Source of the DNA: an uncultured Phascolarctobacterium sp.
Lineage (GTDB): Bacteria; Bacillota; Negativicutes; Acidaminococcales; Acidaminococcaceae
DNA length: 46,677 nt
Direction: 5' to 3'
Assembly: GCF_937920985.1 (NCBI RefSeq)
Contig: NZ_CALDXR010000009.1
Span: 1 to 46,677, forward strand
This document shows, in pieces, positions 8,214-15,092 of this stretch. Made by a program: the position numbers and the translations under genes. The first letter of the stretch is position 1. Each line of letters starts with the position of its first letter. The notes beneath the pieces were generated by a model that saw nothing but the letters and a program-made list of their open reading frames with translations, did no database searches and was not told the origin of the DNA.

Positions 8214-8879
8214 ATGCAAGAAGACACTGAGCAGGAGCTTTCCTGCTTGCCCGACGTTACAGAACAGACAATCTGCTGCCTGCCGGAAGACACCGCGCAG
8301 GATACCTGCCGGAACAACAAGTACACCTTCACTCTCACAGAACTTAGGGAACTGGTCACTAGCGCCCAAAAAGGCAACAGCCAGTCAATTGACGCATTAT
8401 GCACAGCCTTTAAGCCTTTAATCTACAAGGAGGCCTATCGCTATGAGATTCGCCAAGGTTTGGGGGAAGACGCTGTCAACGCTGCCTGGGTAATCCTCTT
8501 AGAGGTTATCATGAGCTATCATGACAATGACTACTGTCATCTGCCAGGACTTTTGCAATACCATGTGTATTACGAGCTGCTGCATAGCTTTACCAGAAAC
8601 AAATCCGTCAAGGAAAGTGTTTTTCTTGACGATGATGAAGACGATAACTGTTTTCAAATTGCTGACGAGAAGAATGATATTGACCAGATGGTTAATAATC
8701 AGCTTCTGGCTAACGCGATGAAAAACCTTACTGATGCACAAAGAAATATCATTCGAGATGTTTTCTTGAATGATCAGACTATGCAATCCTGTAGTGAAAA
8801 ATATGGGATAACTAAGCAAACCTGCTTTGTTCACAAAGAGCGTGCTCTTGAAAAATTAAAACAAGCTCTCACAGCTTAA
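8214..8879 (+). CDS. Sigma-70-like factor (UviA/YvrI-like)
   Basis: A 221-residue sigma factor. Region 2 is near residues 58-105 (SIDALCTAFKPLIYKEAYRY) and region 4 is near 170-218, a helix-turn-helix with LTDAQRNIIRDVF and SCSEKYGITKQT. Length and layout resemble the small alternative sigma factors that drive bacteriocin, toxin or phage-like modules (UviA, TcdR, SigO/YvrI). The start is uncertain: the ATG at 8214 has no close ribosome site, AAGGAA lies about 30 bases upstream, and the N-terminal 30 residues are unusually cysteine-rich. It probably controls the small-gene cassette at 11-13.7 kb, now separated from it by an IS. Confidence 0.75.
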   Translation: MQEDTEQELSCLPDVTEQTICCLPEDTAQDTCRNNKYTFTLTELRELVTSAQKGNSQSIDALCTAFKPLIYKEAYRYEIRQGLGEDAVNAAWVILLEVIMSYHDNDYCHLPGLLQYHVYYELLHSFTRNKSVKESVFLDDDEDDNCFQIADEKNDIDQMVNNQLLANAMKNLTDAQRNIIRDVFLNDQTMQSCSEKYGITKQTCFVHKERALEKLKQALTA

Positions 8880-8885
8880 GCTCTT

Positions 8886-8915
8886 AGCGTTCTGCCCAGC
8901 TTTGGGTGGAACGCT
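8886..8915 (+). terminator. Terminator after the sigma gene
   Basis: AGCGTTCTGCCC pairs with GGGTGGAACGCT, including G-T pairs, and is followed by TTTTTA. Confidence 0.75.
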
Positions 8916-8957
8916 TTTTATATTGCAGTGCTGTTAAAAAACAAAAGTGTCCATACT

Positions 8958-8972
8958 TATGGGTACAGTATA
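8958..8972 (+). repeat. 15-bp direct repeat, left copy
   Basis: TATGGGTACAGTATA is identical to 10649-10663, which lies at the other end of the IS. It is too long for an IS3 target duplication. It may be an extra IS end or a regulatory box present twice. Confidence 0.6.
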
Positions 8973-9057
8973 TCTGCCTTAGGCTATACTACTACCGTAA
9001 ACTGTACCCTTTTGTCAAGACAAATTTGAAAGAAAAAAAGAGAATTTTGCCAAAAAA

Positions 9058-9082
9058 AATAAGCGCCCCAAAGACGCTTATT
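9058..9082 (-). terminator. Terminator at the end of the IS orfB
   Basis: AATAAGCG and CGCTTATT form a perfect 8-bp stem. On the minus strand a run of T follows. It directly follows the orfB stop. Confidence 0.7.
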
Positions 9083-10009
9083 TTATAAAGGATATGTTTT
9101 TGTTTTTATATACTCATAGTATTCATTCGGCGAAAGCTTTGCTAAATTCCATTGGTATCTGTCCTGGTTATAATACGCCATCCAGTCATCAATCGCAGCT
9201 TTTACTTCAGAAAATTTTCTGTAATTACTCAGATCTATTTCTTGCTTCATATGTCCAAAGAAGCTTTCCTGTGGCGCATTGTCCCAACAATTACCTCGTC
9301 TTGACATCGAACGTCTTAACTCGGCATTTTCAACTATTTCTATAAATTTATAACTGGTATAATGCACGCCTTGGTCACTGTGAATTATTGTTTCCTGACT
9401 TAAGTCTACACCATATTTTTCCAGAAGTTGTTTTACTGTTTCTAAAACAAAATCAAGCTTCATTGTGTCACTTAATACGTAAGACAGAACCTGCTTAGTA
9501 TAAGCATCAATAATCACCGACAAATACAGCCATTCTCCGTTAAATGGAATATATGTTATGTCCGTGAGAAGTACTTTTCTAGGTCCGAAATCCTTAAATC
9601 TTCGTTTGAGAATATTATCGGCGAAATTATTAGTACGAATAGCTTTTAACATCCTCCTATATGGATTCGGCTTTCTAATCGGACATTTCAGATTATATTT
9701 ATCCATAAGCCGACGTATCTTTTTTATGTTCATTACTACTGGCGGAGTTAAATGCAGCAACCTCATATATATGCTTCTGGCACCCTTGGCATATCCCCTA
9801 AATTTATATGCTTCCAATACTAAGGAAAAATCTTCTAAATCAGCTTCTTCGCGTTGTATCCGGGCTTCTTCTTGGTTGAGCCAATAGTAATATCCTCCAC
9901 GTGAAACTCCAGCCAAAGAACACATTTCCGTAATACTCATAGAACAATCTTCAGATTCAAGCATATCATGAATAAGTTGAAATTTTACGTTTGCGTTTTC
10001 TAAAATCAT
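9083..10009 (-). CDS. IS3-family transposase OrfB (DDE integrase)
   Basis: A 308-residue integrase-type transposase. An N-terminal HTH_21-like part contains RKPNPYR. The rve domain has the catalytic triad: D in TDITYI, D in HSDQG, and E in APQESFFGHMKQE, 35 residues apart as expected. The C-terminal YNQDRYQWNLAKLSPNEY block is typical. Its ATG overlaps the orfA stop (ATGA), so it may be made by coupling. An A8 run in the end of orfA could instead allow a frameshifted OrfAB fusion. Confidence 0.93.
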   Translation of the reverse strand: MILENANVKFQLIHDMLESEDCSMSITEMCSLAGVSRGGYYYWLNQEEARIQREEADLEDFSLVLEAYKFRGYAKGARSIYMRLLHLTPPVVMNIKKIRRLMDKYNLKCPIRKPNPYRRMLKAIRTNNFADNILKRRFKDFGPRKVLLTDITYIPFNGEWLYLSVIIDAYTKQVLSYVLSDTMKLDFVLETVKQLLEKYGVDLSQETIIHSDQGVHYTSYKFIEIVENAELRRSMSRRGNCWDNAPQESFFGHMKQEIDLSNYRKFSEVKAAIDDWMAYYNQDRYQWNLAKLSPNEYYEYIKTKTYPL

Positions 10010-10407
10010 AGCTTCCGCCTGCTCGATTTGTCTGCTTTTATAATTTTTTTTATAAATTCAAGTTGCTGCCGTAAATACAAAACTTCGTTTTGAAGTCTAG
10101 CTAATTGGAGATCTTTATCTACAAATTGCTCTGCCATTTCTTCAGACGCAACCATAGCTTCATCTGTCAACTGGCTCTTTGCTTTTATCCTTGAATCAAA
10201 TGAATAAATACGTTTTACACCAAGGATTTCTATGCTATAGCCTAATTCCTGGAATATCTTTGTACAATTATGTCCTAGCATATACAATCGCCTATACTGA
10301 TTATGAAATTCTTTATTAAAGCGAATAGCATCAGCTGAAACACTATGTGTGTAGGGATTAGCCCTTAAAATTTCGATTTCTTCAGCAGTAAAGCGCTTTT
10401 TAGTCAT
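10006..10407 (-). CDS. IS3-family OrfA (HTH protein)
   Basis: A 133-residue basic protein: an N-terminal HTH-like segment starting MTKKRFTAEEIEILRANPYT and a C-terminal leucine-rich coiled coil (LQLARLQNEVLYLRQQLEF). The start is placed at ATG 10407, because AGAGGTGG lies 6 bases upstream. The GTG at 10416 overlaps that site. OrfA proteins bind the IS ends. Confidence 0.85.
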   Translation of the reverse strand: MTKKRFTAEEIEILRANPYTHSVSADAIRFNKEFHNQYRRLYMLGHNCTKIFQELGYSIEILGVKRIYSFDSRIKAKSQLTDEAMVASEEMAEQFVDKDLQLARLQNEVLYLRQQLEFIKKIIKADKSSRRKL

Positions 10408-10436
10408 GGCAGCCACCTCTCAAATTACATAATTCT

Positions 10437-10465
10437 AATTTACAGTACAGACAATAATAAGTCAA
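10437..10465 (-). promoter_or_regulatory. Promoter of the IS transposase genes
   Basis: On the minus strand: TTGACT (10465-10460), 17 bases, TAAATT (10442-10437), about 30 bases before the orfA ATG. Confidence 0.65.
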
Positions 10466-10479
10466 ATAAAAGAGAGCTG

Positions 10480-10645
10480 TGTCAAGGATTGGGGATTTTA
10501 CTTTCTAATTTTGTCAAGTAAATGGGATTCAACCTTTTCTTTTGTCAAGGAACAGGGATTCAGCTTTTTCTTTTTGTCAAGGATTTAGGAAACCTCCTTT
10601 TTTCAGTGTCAAGACTTTGGAAAATCTCTCTTTTTGACTGTCAAG
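10480..10645 (-). repeat. Array of 31-32-bp repeats inside the IS end
   Basis: GTCAAG occurs at 10481, 10513, 10544, 10576, 10608 and 10640, intervals of 32, 31, 32, 32 and 32 bases (about three helical turns). On the minus strand each unit starts CTTGACA, continues A-rich, and the middle units carry AATCCC. One more CTTGACA sits at the opposite IS end (9014-9019). The array lies between the transposase promoter and the IS tip, so the units may be transposase-binding sites or repeated -35 boxes. Confidence 0.8.
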
Positions 10646-10648
10646 TAC

Positions 10649-10663
10649 TATGGGTACAGTATA
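10649..10663 (+). repeat. 15-bp direct repeat, right copy
   Basis: TATGGGTACAGTATA is identical to 8958-8972. It includes the proposed right IS tip GGGTACA. Confidence 0.6.
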
Positions 10664-10705
10664 CTTTACGTCTATCCTTTAAGTAGTACTCTAAAGTACA
10701 AGGAT

Positions 10706-10726
10706 ACTACTAGCTACGCTAGTAGT
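10706..10726 (+). other. Perfect 9-bp hairpin
   Basis: ACTACTAGC-TAC-GCTAGTAGT lies in the 350-base gene-free stretch between the IS and the amidase gene. No T run follows, so it is not an ordinary terminator. The rest of the stretch up to 10796 is purine-rich, A and G runs, with no gene I can support. Confidence 0.5.
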
Positions 10727-10796
10727 TATGATTATGGCAAAAGAAATAAAGACAGAAAGAAAAAAAATAAAAAAAGAAAGAGAGAAAAAAGAAAAG

Positions 10797-10916
10797 TCAC
10801 TTTACTAATGGCTAAAAAACATGCAAAAGTCAGACATCGATTTTAAAAAAAATTTTTTTAAATTTTTATTTTTTCTTGTCTGACTTTTAGGCTAAAAAAA
10901 GCCATTAGTATAGTGA
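10797..10916 (+). other. 120-nt long hairpin upstream of the amidase
   Basis: Outer arms of 17 bp (10797-10813 and 10900-10916) pair with one mismatch. Inner arms AAAAGTCAGACA (10825-10836) and TGTCTGACTTTT (10877-10888) pair perfectly. The internal loops are asymmetric and the apex is very AT-rich. It could be a regulatory leader, a small MITE-like element or a large terminator. Confidence 0.6.
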
Positions 10917-11008
10917 GAGGCAAAAACACCCCACTCCCGCCTCTTGCCAAAAGCTGATTCCGGATAAGCAAGTAAGCATCGGGAGAAAAAAACAAAGGAG
11001 CTTTTTAC

Positions 11009-11626
11009 ATGTTAGTAACAAATCCCCGCAAGATTAATCATGACGAGCTGCGCGTTGTGGCCGCTGAGGCCAAAGGCAGCATCAAACACTTATTTTTGCA
11101 CTGGACCGGCTGCCCATATGGCCAGGTCTTTGACGCTTACCACATCAACATTGATGAGCATGGCGAAATTTACCTCACCTGCAGAACGCTGCATGACCGT
11201 AAAGAGCACACTTGGCATCGCAACACCGGTGCCGTTGGTATCACTCTCTGCTGTGCCTATAAGGCTGACCTTAGTTCTCATGGTGTACCGGATTATAAGG
11301 GGTTATGTCCCCCAACTGCGCTGCAGATTGAACAGATGGCGATTGTTGTCGCTATCCTGTGCCGGGAGTTGGAATTGGAAATCTCTTTTGACACAGTAAG
11401 AACCCATGCTGAGGTTGCCGATCAGGACGACTATGGTCCAGCTAAGCATCCAATAGACATGCGTTGGGATTTGTACCGACTCACCGACCTGCCGGACTGC
11501 CAAAACCTGTGCCCCGGTGGTGTGGTGCTGCGTAAAAAGGCTAAAGCGTACAGCAAGGCGATGCTTACAGCTCAGCTGCTGCAGCTGCCTGAAGATCCTA
11601 TGCTGACGCACCTTGCAGCGGCGTAA
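11009..11626 (+). CDS. N-acetylmuramoyl-L-alanine amidase (Amidase_2/PGRP type)
   Basis: A 205-residue peptidoglycan amidase expected to cleave the muramic acid-L-alanine bond. Likely zinc ligands and catalytic parts are H31 in LFLHWTG, HRNTGAVGITL at 70-80, and H133 in RTHAEVA. The usual final DPG..FDW part is replaced by KHPIDMRWDL. There is no signal peptide, as in phage endolysins that need a holin to reach the wall. AGGAG lies 11 bases before the ATG. It is the first gene after the IS and leads into DUF1659, DUF2922 and YvrJ genes, which suggests one module. Confidence 0.82.
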   Translation: MLVTNPRKINHDELRVVAAEAKGSIKHLFLHWTGCPYGQVFDAYHINIDEHGEIYLTCRTLHDRKEHTWHRNTGAVGITLCCAYKADLSSHGVPDYKGLCPPTALQIEQMAIVVAILCRELELEISFDTVRTHAEVADQDDYGPAKHPIDMRWDLYRLTDLPDCQNLCPGGVVLRKKAKAYSKAMLTAQLLQLPEDPMLTHLAAA

Positions 11627-11651
11627 AGGCACAACGCCTAGCGCCGACAAA

Positions 11652-11700
11652 AGCCTCTCCTTGGGGAGAGGTGGCATCGCGAAGCGATGACGGAGAGGGG
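11652..11700 (+). repeat. REP-like palindromic repeat A, plus orientation
   Basis: Starts GCCTCTCCTTGGGGAGAGG and ends GGAGAGGGG, with an inner dyad CATCGCGAAGCGATG. An inverted copy lies at 12201-12250. Such multi-hairpin intergenic repeats are common in gut Firmicutes genomes. Confidence 0.75.
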
Positions 11701-11726
11701 TTTAATTGCTAAGCATAATGACAGCA

Positions 11727-11772
11727 GTCCCCTCTCAGTCGCCTACGGCGACAGCTCCCCCCTAGGGGAGCC
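11727..11772 (-). repeat. REP-like palindromic repeat B, minus orientation
   Basis: A related unit with CCCCTCTCAGTCGCC, dyad GTCGCC-TAC-GGCGAC, and a GCTCCC...GGGGAGC hairpin. The plus-orientation partner is at 12112-12159. Confidence 0.7.
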
Positions 11773-11819
11773 TATCTTCATACCCATTCATTTTTCATCA
11801 TCGAAAGGAGTTCTCAACT

Positions 11820-12047
11820 ATGGCAAACATCAATCAGGAAATCATGAAACGCACTTTGGTCATCAACGTGGAGGATGGCCTCAATTCCGACGGTACTACC
11901 AAGTACAAGGGCAAAAGCTTCAACGGCATCAAGACTGACGCTGCACTGGACAAGGTGTACGAAGCAGGCACTGCTATCGGCGGTCTGATGGAGAAAGGCT
12001 TCAAGGATATTGGGCTGACCGAAAAGAGTGAGCTGGCGGAAGCGTAA
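11820..12047 (+). CDS. DUF1659 family small protein
   Basis: A 75-residue soluble protein matching the DUF1659 pattern: a beta-rich start (RTLVINVEDG), YKGKSFNGIKTDA, then AIGGLM. GAAAGGAG lies 9 bases before the ATG. The family has no known function but is usually encoded next to DUF2922 and YvrJ, as here. It is flanked on both sides by REP-like repeats. Confidence 0.78.
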   Translation: MANINQEIMKRTLVINVEDGLNSDGTTKYKGKSFNGIKTDAALDKVYEAGTAIGGLMEKGFKDIGLTEKSELAEA

Positions 12048-12111
12048 GCGTAAAAGAGTAAGAGATACTCTCCGTCAGAAGGTAATATGACTTCTCAGGC
12101 AGCAACTAAAA

Positions 12112-12159
12112 GGCTCCCATTGGGGGGAGCTGGCGCCCGTCAGGGCGACTGAGAGGGGT
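12112..12159 (+). repeat. REP-like palindromic repeat B, plus orientation
   Basis: GGCTCCCATTGGGGGGAGC hairpin, GGCGCCCGTCAGGGCG, and end GACTGAGAGGGG. Inverse of the copy at 11727-11772. Confidence 0.7.
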
Positions 12160-12200
12160 CTGCTGTTTCCACGCTTATGAATAGCGTTAGGCTGGGCGAA

Positions 12201-12250
12201 TCCCCTCTCCGTCATCGCTACGCGATGCCACCTCTCCCCAAGGAGAGGCT
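12201..12250 (-). repeat. REP-like palindromic repeat A, minus orientation
   Basis: CCCCTCTCCGTC, dyad CATCGCTACGCGATG, then CCTCTCCCCAAGGAGAGG. Inverted copy of 11652-11700. The 313-base gap between the DUF1659 and DUF2922 genes otherwise shows no gene. Confidence 0.75.
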
Positions 12251-12360
12251 CTCTACTATCTCTCTACTACTAATCTATACTCCTAGTCTAACAAGAGAAA
12301 TAAATTTCCAACCCAAATTTCCAAACCAAAAATTTTTACAAAGTAAAGGAGACAAAAATC

Positions 12361-12573
12361 ATGGAAAAATCCCTGCAATTAGTATTCAAAAACGCTGCTG
12401 GCAGCACCAAACTCATCACCATCGCCAACCCGAAAGAAGGTCTGACTAAAGCCCAAACCGACGCAGCAATGCAAAAAATCATCGCAGCCAACGTCTTCAA
12501 AACCATCGGCGGTGACCTGGTGCAGGCAGTGGAAGCCCGTGTGGTCAACCGTAACGTCGAAGTTTTGAACTAA
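12361..12573 (+). CDS. DUF2922 family small protein
   Basis: A 70-residue protein with the DUF2922 pattern: LVFKNAAGSTKLITIANPKEGLT, an AAMQKIIAANVF helix, and the end EARVVNRNVEVLN. AAAGGAG is well placed before the ATG. The function is unknown. It directly precedes the YvrJ gene, with a 27-base gap, so the two are probably cotranscribed. Confidence 0.8.
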   Translation: MEKSLQLVFKNAAGSTKLITIANPKEGLTKAQTDAAMQKIIAANVFKTIGGDLVQAVEARVVNRNVEVLN

Positions 12574-12600
12574 TCGGCGTCCCCCTAAGGAGTGATTCTC

Positions 12601-12780
12601 ATGGAATTTGAAAGACTGCTTTCCGCAGCAGCGGATTACGGTTTTCCCATGCTCGTCAGCTCGTATCTTCTGGTCCGTATGGAAGGCAGAATAGAAAAGC
12701 TGAGTGCTAATATCGAAAACCTCACCCGCGTTCTGCAGGAAAGACTCGTCATGCAATTTCCGTATGTACAGCAGCAATAG
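12601..12780 (+). CDS. yvrJ: YvrJ family small membrane protein
   Basis: A 59-residue protein. An N-terminal hydrophobic helix (about 8-28, AADYGFPMLVSSYLLVRME) is followed by an amphipathic charged helix. This layout is shared with YvrJ and with BhlA/UviB-type holin-like proteins. The start is ATG 12601, with AAGGAG 9 bases upstream. A GTG in frame at 12592 overlaps that site. It may be the membrane partner that lets the signal-less amidase reach the wall; that role is inferred, not shown. Confidence 0.75.
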   Translation: MEFERLLSAAADYGFPMLVSSYLLVRMEGRIEKLSANIENLTRVLQERLVMQFPYVQQQ

Positions 12781-12822
12781 TATATACAAGCAAATATACT
12801 AAATAACTAATTATATGGCACA

Positions 12823-12859
12823 GGGGCTGTCGTACAAAAGTGCGGCAGCCTCTCTTTTT
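12823..12859 (+). terminator. Terminator after the DUF2922-yvrJ genes
   Basis: GGGGCTGTCG pairs with CGGCAGCCTC (one G-T pair) around a 10-base loop, followed by CTTTTT. Confidence 0.7.
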
Positions 12860-12887
12860 ATAGAAAAAATTTGAAAGGAACAACACC

Positions 12888-13439
12888 ATGAACTACAAAA
12901 TCATCTGTTATCTCCTCTTTCTTCTGCTTGGCTTCGCCATCATCTTTATGGCCACCGTCGTCAAAGCGCAGCCTCTTCCCGGTACATGCTACACTGCCAG
13001 AGTAGTGCGCGTCATCGACGGCGACACCATCACAGTCTATGACAATGCAGGCTGCTTTCACCGCATCCGCCTAGCCATGATAGATGCTCCGGAAAAGGAA
13101 CAGCCCTTTGGCGCGGAAGCAACCGAAGCCTTAAGCGAGCTGCTTAAAGAAGGCACTGTCAGCTTAAAGGTGCACTGCATCGATAAGTATAACCGCGAAG
13201 TTGCCTTTGTAAATTGCGACGGAAAGGACGTGAGCGCCGAAATGCTCAGAAAAGGCATGGCCATGCATTACCACATGGATTTTGATAACTGCGAAATATA
13301 TGATAAATTTGAAGAAGCTGCCAAGCGCCACCGCCAAGGCCTGTGGGCGCATGATAATATAGAAACACCGTGGGATTATCGCCATAATCTTGCCAAAAGG
13401 AGACATAGCAATGTTCATAAAGACATTTTCCAAGCCTGA
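12888..13439 (+). CDS. Exported or membrane-anchored thermonuclease (SNase family)
   Basis: A 183-residue staphylococcal-nuclease-like protein. Residues 5-26 are a hydrophobic signal or anchor. The active-site set is intact: RVIDGDT (41-47), R61 and D66 in RLAMIDAPE, E69, and R103 in DKYNRE, matching R35, D40, E43 and R87 of staphylococcal nuclease. It should cut DNA or RNA outside the membrane with calcium. AAAGGAA lies 9 bases before the ATG. It follows a terminator, so it may be transcribed separately from yvrJ. It overlaps the next gene by 29 bases. Confidence 0.85.
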   Translation: MNYKIICYLLFLLLGFAIIFMATVVKAQPLPGTCYTARVVRVIDGDTITVYDNAGCFHRIRLAMIDAPEKEQPFGAEATEALSELLKEGTVSLKVHCIDKYNREVAFVNCDGKDVSAEMLRKGMAMHYHMDFDNCEIYDKFEEAAKRHRQGLWAHDNIETPWDYRHNLAKRRHSNVHKDIFQA

Positions 13440-13734
13440 TTACCCCGACGATCTGGAGCTGACGGATAATACACTCGATGAAATCGCTTACGAAGATAAC
13501 CATTGGGATTACATGAACCACTTCCCTGATTACATCAACAGCGATACCATTACCAGCCTCGTTTATGAAACCGGCGACTGGTACTTTTATACGAATGATA
13601 AATACTTAGACCATTACTTTGTCCTGGCCTTCGTAAACTGGTCCAAAATGCCAGTCATCCTTTCCATGTGCGAAACGAAAGCAGAAGCGCAGGAGCAGAT
13701 CAGGCTGCTGACAATAGAACTGAACAATAAATAA
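13411..13734 (+). CDS. Unknown acidic protein
   Basis: A 107-residue protein rich in Asp, Tyr and Trp with no family I recognise. It has no signal peptide or membrane segment. The start is ATG 13411, because AAAAGGAG lies 9 bases upstream inside the thermonuclease gene. An ATG at 13390 lacks such a site. The 29-base overlap points to coupled translation with the nuclease, so a partner or inhibitor of that nuclease is possible but unproven. Confidence 0.6.
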   Translation: MFIKTFSKPDYPDDLELTDNTLDEIAYEDNHWDYMNHFPDYINSDTITSLVYETGDWYFYTNDKYLDHYFVLAFVNWSKMPVILSMCETKAEAQEQIRLLTIELNNK

Positions 13735-13743
13735 CAAAAAGCC

Positions 13744-13771
13744 CCGCCTACCCTTTCAATCGGGTAAGCGG
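13744..13771 (+). terminator. Hairpin after the accessory cassette
   Basis: CCGCCTACCC and GGGTAAGCGG pair with one mismatch and end in a weak AT tail. Confidence 0.55.
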
Positions 13772-13796
13772 AACATTTTATTAAACTTAAACACAA

Positions 13797-13842
13797 AAAC
13801 CGCCGTCAGAACCTGCAATCCGGCAAATTCCGACGACGGTTT
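13797..13842. terminator. Bidirectional terminator between convergent genes
   Basis: AAACCGCCGTC and GACGACGGTTT pair (one mismatch) around a 24-base loop, with A and T tails on both sides. It lies between the plus-strand cassette and the minus-strand ligase gene. Confidence 0.7.
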
Positions 13843-13859
13843 ATTTTATATCTCCAAAA

Positions 13860-15092
13860 TCACTCTAAGTACAATTTTTTCAGCGCCAATTTATCCACCT
13901 TACCGCTTTCATTATGCGGCAGCTGTTCCATAAAAACAAACTGCTTAGGCAGCTCGTAATCCTCTAAGGTTTGACGCAGCAGCTTAACCAGCTCCTGCTT
14001 GCCGTACTCACGCGCCGCCCCCACAAAAGCAATAAGCGCATCGGCATCGTCCACATGACGGCAGATTACTGCAGCCTCCTCAACGCCCTCCAGCTCGGTC
14101 AGCGCGGTGCACACCTTGACAGCAGAAACCTTGCGTCCGTTGACGCTCACAATATCATCCGTGCGCCCCAAAAAGTGCAGGCGACCTTCCGCATCCAGCT
14201 GCCCCCTGTCCTTCAGGGAAAACGGCAACGAAATTTCCTCTACATGATAAGGCGTATCAATGAAAATTTCTTCATTACAAACGCTCACCTGCACGCCTTT
14301 GAAGGGACGGCCGATAAGTGTGCGGTCATCCGTCATTTCTGCGGCTTTGATATAGGTAATGTAATTCAGCTCGCTGGCACCGTAGTACAGCGTGATATCC
14401 GCATTGGGGAATACCTGCAGCAGCTTGTCCGCCTCCTGCCTGCCCATGCTCTGCGAGCCGCTGATGATACTGCGCACACGCACATCAGGCTCGCGCAAAA
14501 ATTTTGGCAACAGTAAAAGCTTAGACGGAATCAGGTAAATTGCGTTCACCGCATAGCGCTGCATCAGCTGCAGCCAATGGCGCGGACGAAAGCGCTCCGT
14601 CACTACCAGTGTACCGCCTGCAGCCAGCACGCCCATATAAATATTAAGGTTGCCGGTAAAAGCCAGGCTTCCCTGACAAAAAATCACTGTCTGCTCATCA
14701 ACACCGAAGACACGGTTCTGCTCCGGGAAAAAATCCGCCCAGCTATGATAGCTGCGCCACAACAGCTTGCTTTTGCCGGTACTGCCGCTGGTCATAACGC
14801 CCATGCAGGCCGCTTGTGGGATAGCCTCGCAGCTGAACTGCTGATTTTTGCTCACCTCGGTAGCGATAACCGGCACAGTTTTGGTACCGCTATATGCCAG
14901 AAAGCTGATTAACTGACGGGCGATGCTGCTTTCATGGATAAAAACCGCCGGAGCGCTAAAATCCGCTTTACTGCGCAGCCTGCGCGCCTCCTGCGCCAGT
15001 CTGGCATAGGTATATTCTTCTGCGTCCTCTATAAGAGCGAGCTTATCCTGCTTTTGCTGTGCTATTAAGGTCAAGTAATCCATTTGCTTCAC
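13860..15092 (-). CDS. Acyl-CoA/acyl-acid ligase (AMP-binding, class I adenylate-forming)
   Basis: A 410-residue adenylate-forming enzyme, shorter than the usual 500 or more. Motifs: MTSGSTGKSK (A3), YYGASE (A5), KDRGQLDAEGRLHFLGR (A7/A8) and a C-terminal NESGKVDK (A10, catalytic lysine). It should activate a carboxylic acid with ATP and pass it to CoA or a carrier. The start is GTG 15092, overlapping the thiolase stop (GTGA); ATG 15083 is an alternative. It is the last gene of the MaoC-BioY-thiolase operon, so its substrate may be a biotin precursor acid. The substrate is inferred from neighbours only. Confidence 0.8.
   Translation of the reverse strand: MKQMDYLTLIAQQKQDKLALIEDAEEYTYARLAQEARRLRSKADFSAPAVFIHESSIARQLISFLAYSGTKTVPVIATEVSKNQQFSCEAIPQAACMGVMTSGSTGKSKLLWRSYHSWADFFPEQNRVFGVDEQTVIFCQGSLAFTGNLNIYMGVLAAGGTLVVTERFRPRHWLQLMQRYAVNAIYLIPSKLLLLPKFLREPDVRVRSIISGSQSMGRQEADKLLQVFPNADITLYYGASELNYITYIKAAEMTDDRTLIGRPFKGVQVSVCNEEIFIDTPYHVEEISLPFSLKDRGQLDAEGRLHFLGRTDDIVSVNGRKVSAVKVCTALTELEGVEEAAVICRHVDDADALIAFVGAAREYGKQELVKLLRQTLEDYELPKQFVFMEQLPHNESGKVDKLALKKLYLE

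Larger units (their letters stand above)
9003..10658 (-). mobile_element. IS3-family insertion sequence
   Basis: An element of about 1.66 kb with overlapping orfA and orfB. Proposed ends are TGTACCC at 9003-9009 and the inverted GGGTACA at 10652-10658, extendable to ACTGTACCC/GGGTACAGT. No clear target duplication is seen, and a second GGGTACAGT at 8961-8969 makes the left border uncertain. It separates the sigma gene from its presumed downstream cassette. Confidence 0.65.

Noticed and set aside
9003..10658. Target-site duplication of the IS
   Set aside because: Bases flanking the proposed tips do not match for 3-5 bp; moving the border gives only weak matches.
10634..10846. 70-residue lysine-rich frame between the IS and the amidase
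   Set aside because: It runs through the IS tip, the purine-rich tract and half of the long hairpin; no ribosome site and no recognisable protein.
11687..11938. 83-residue frame overlapping the DUF1659 start
   Set aside because: It is read from REP-like repeats and then out of frame with the DUF1659 gene.
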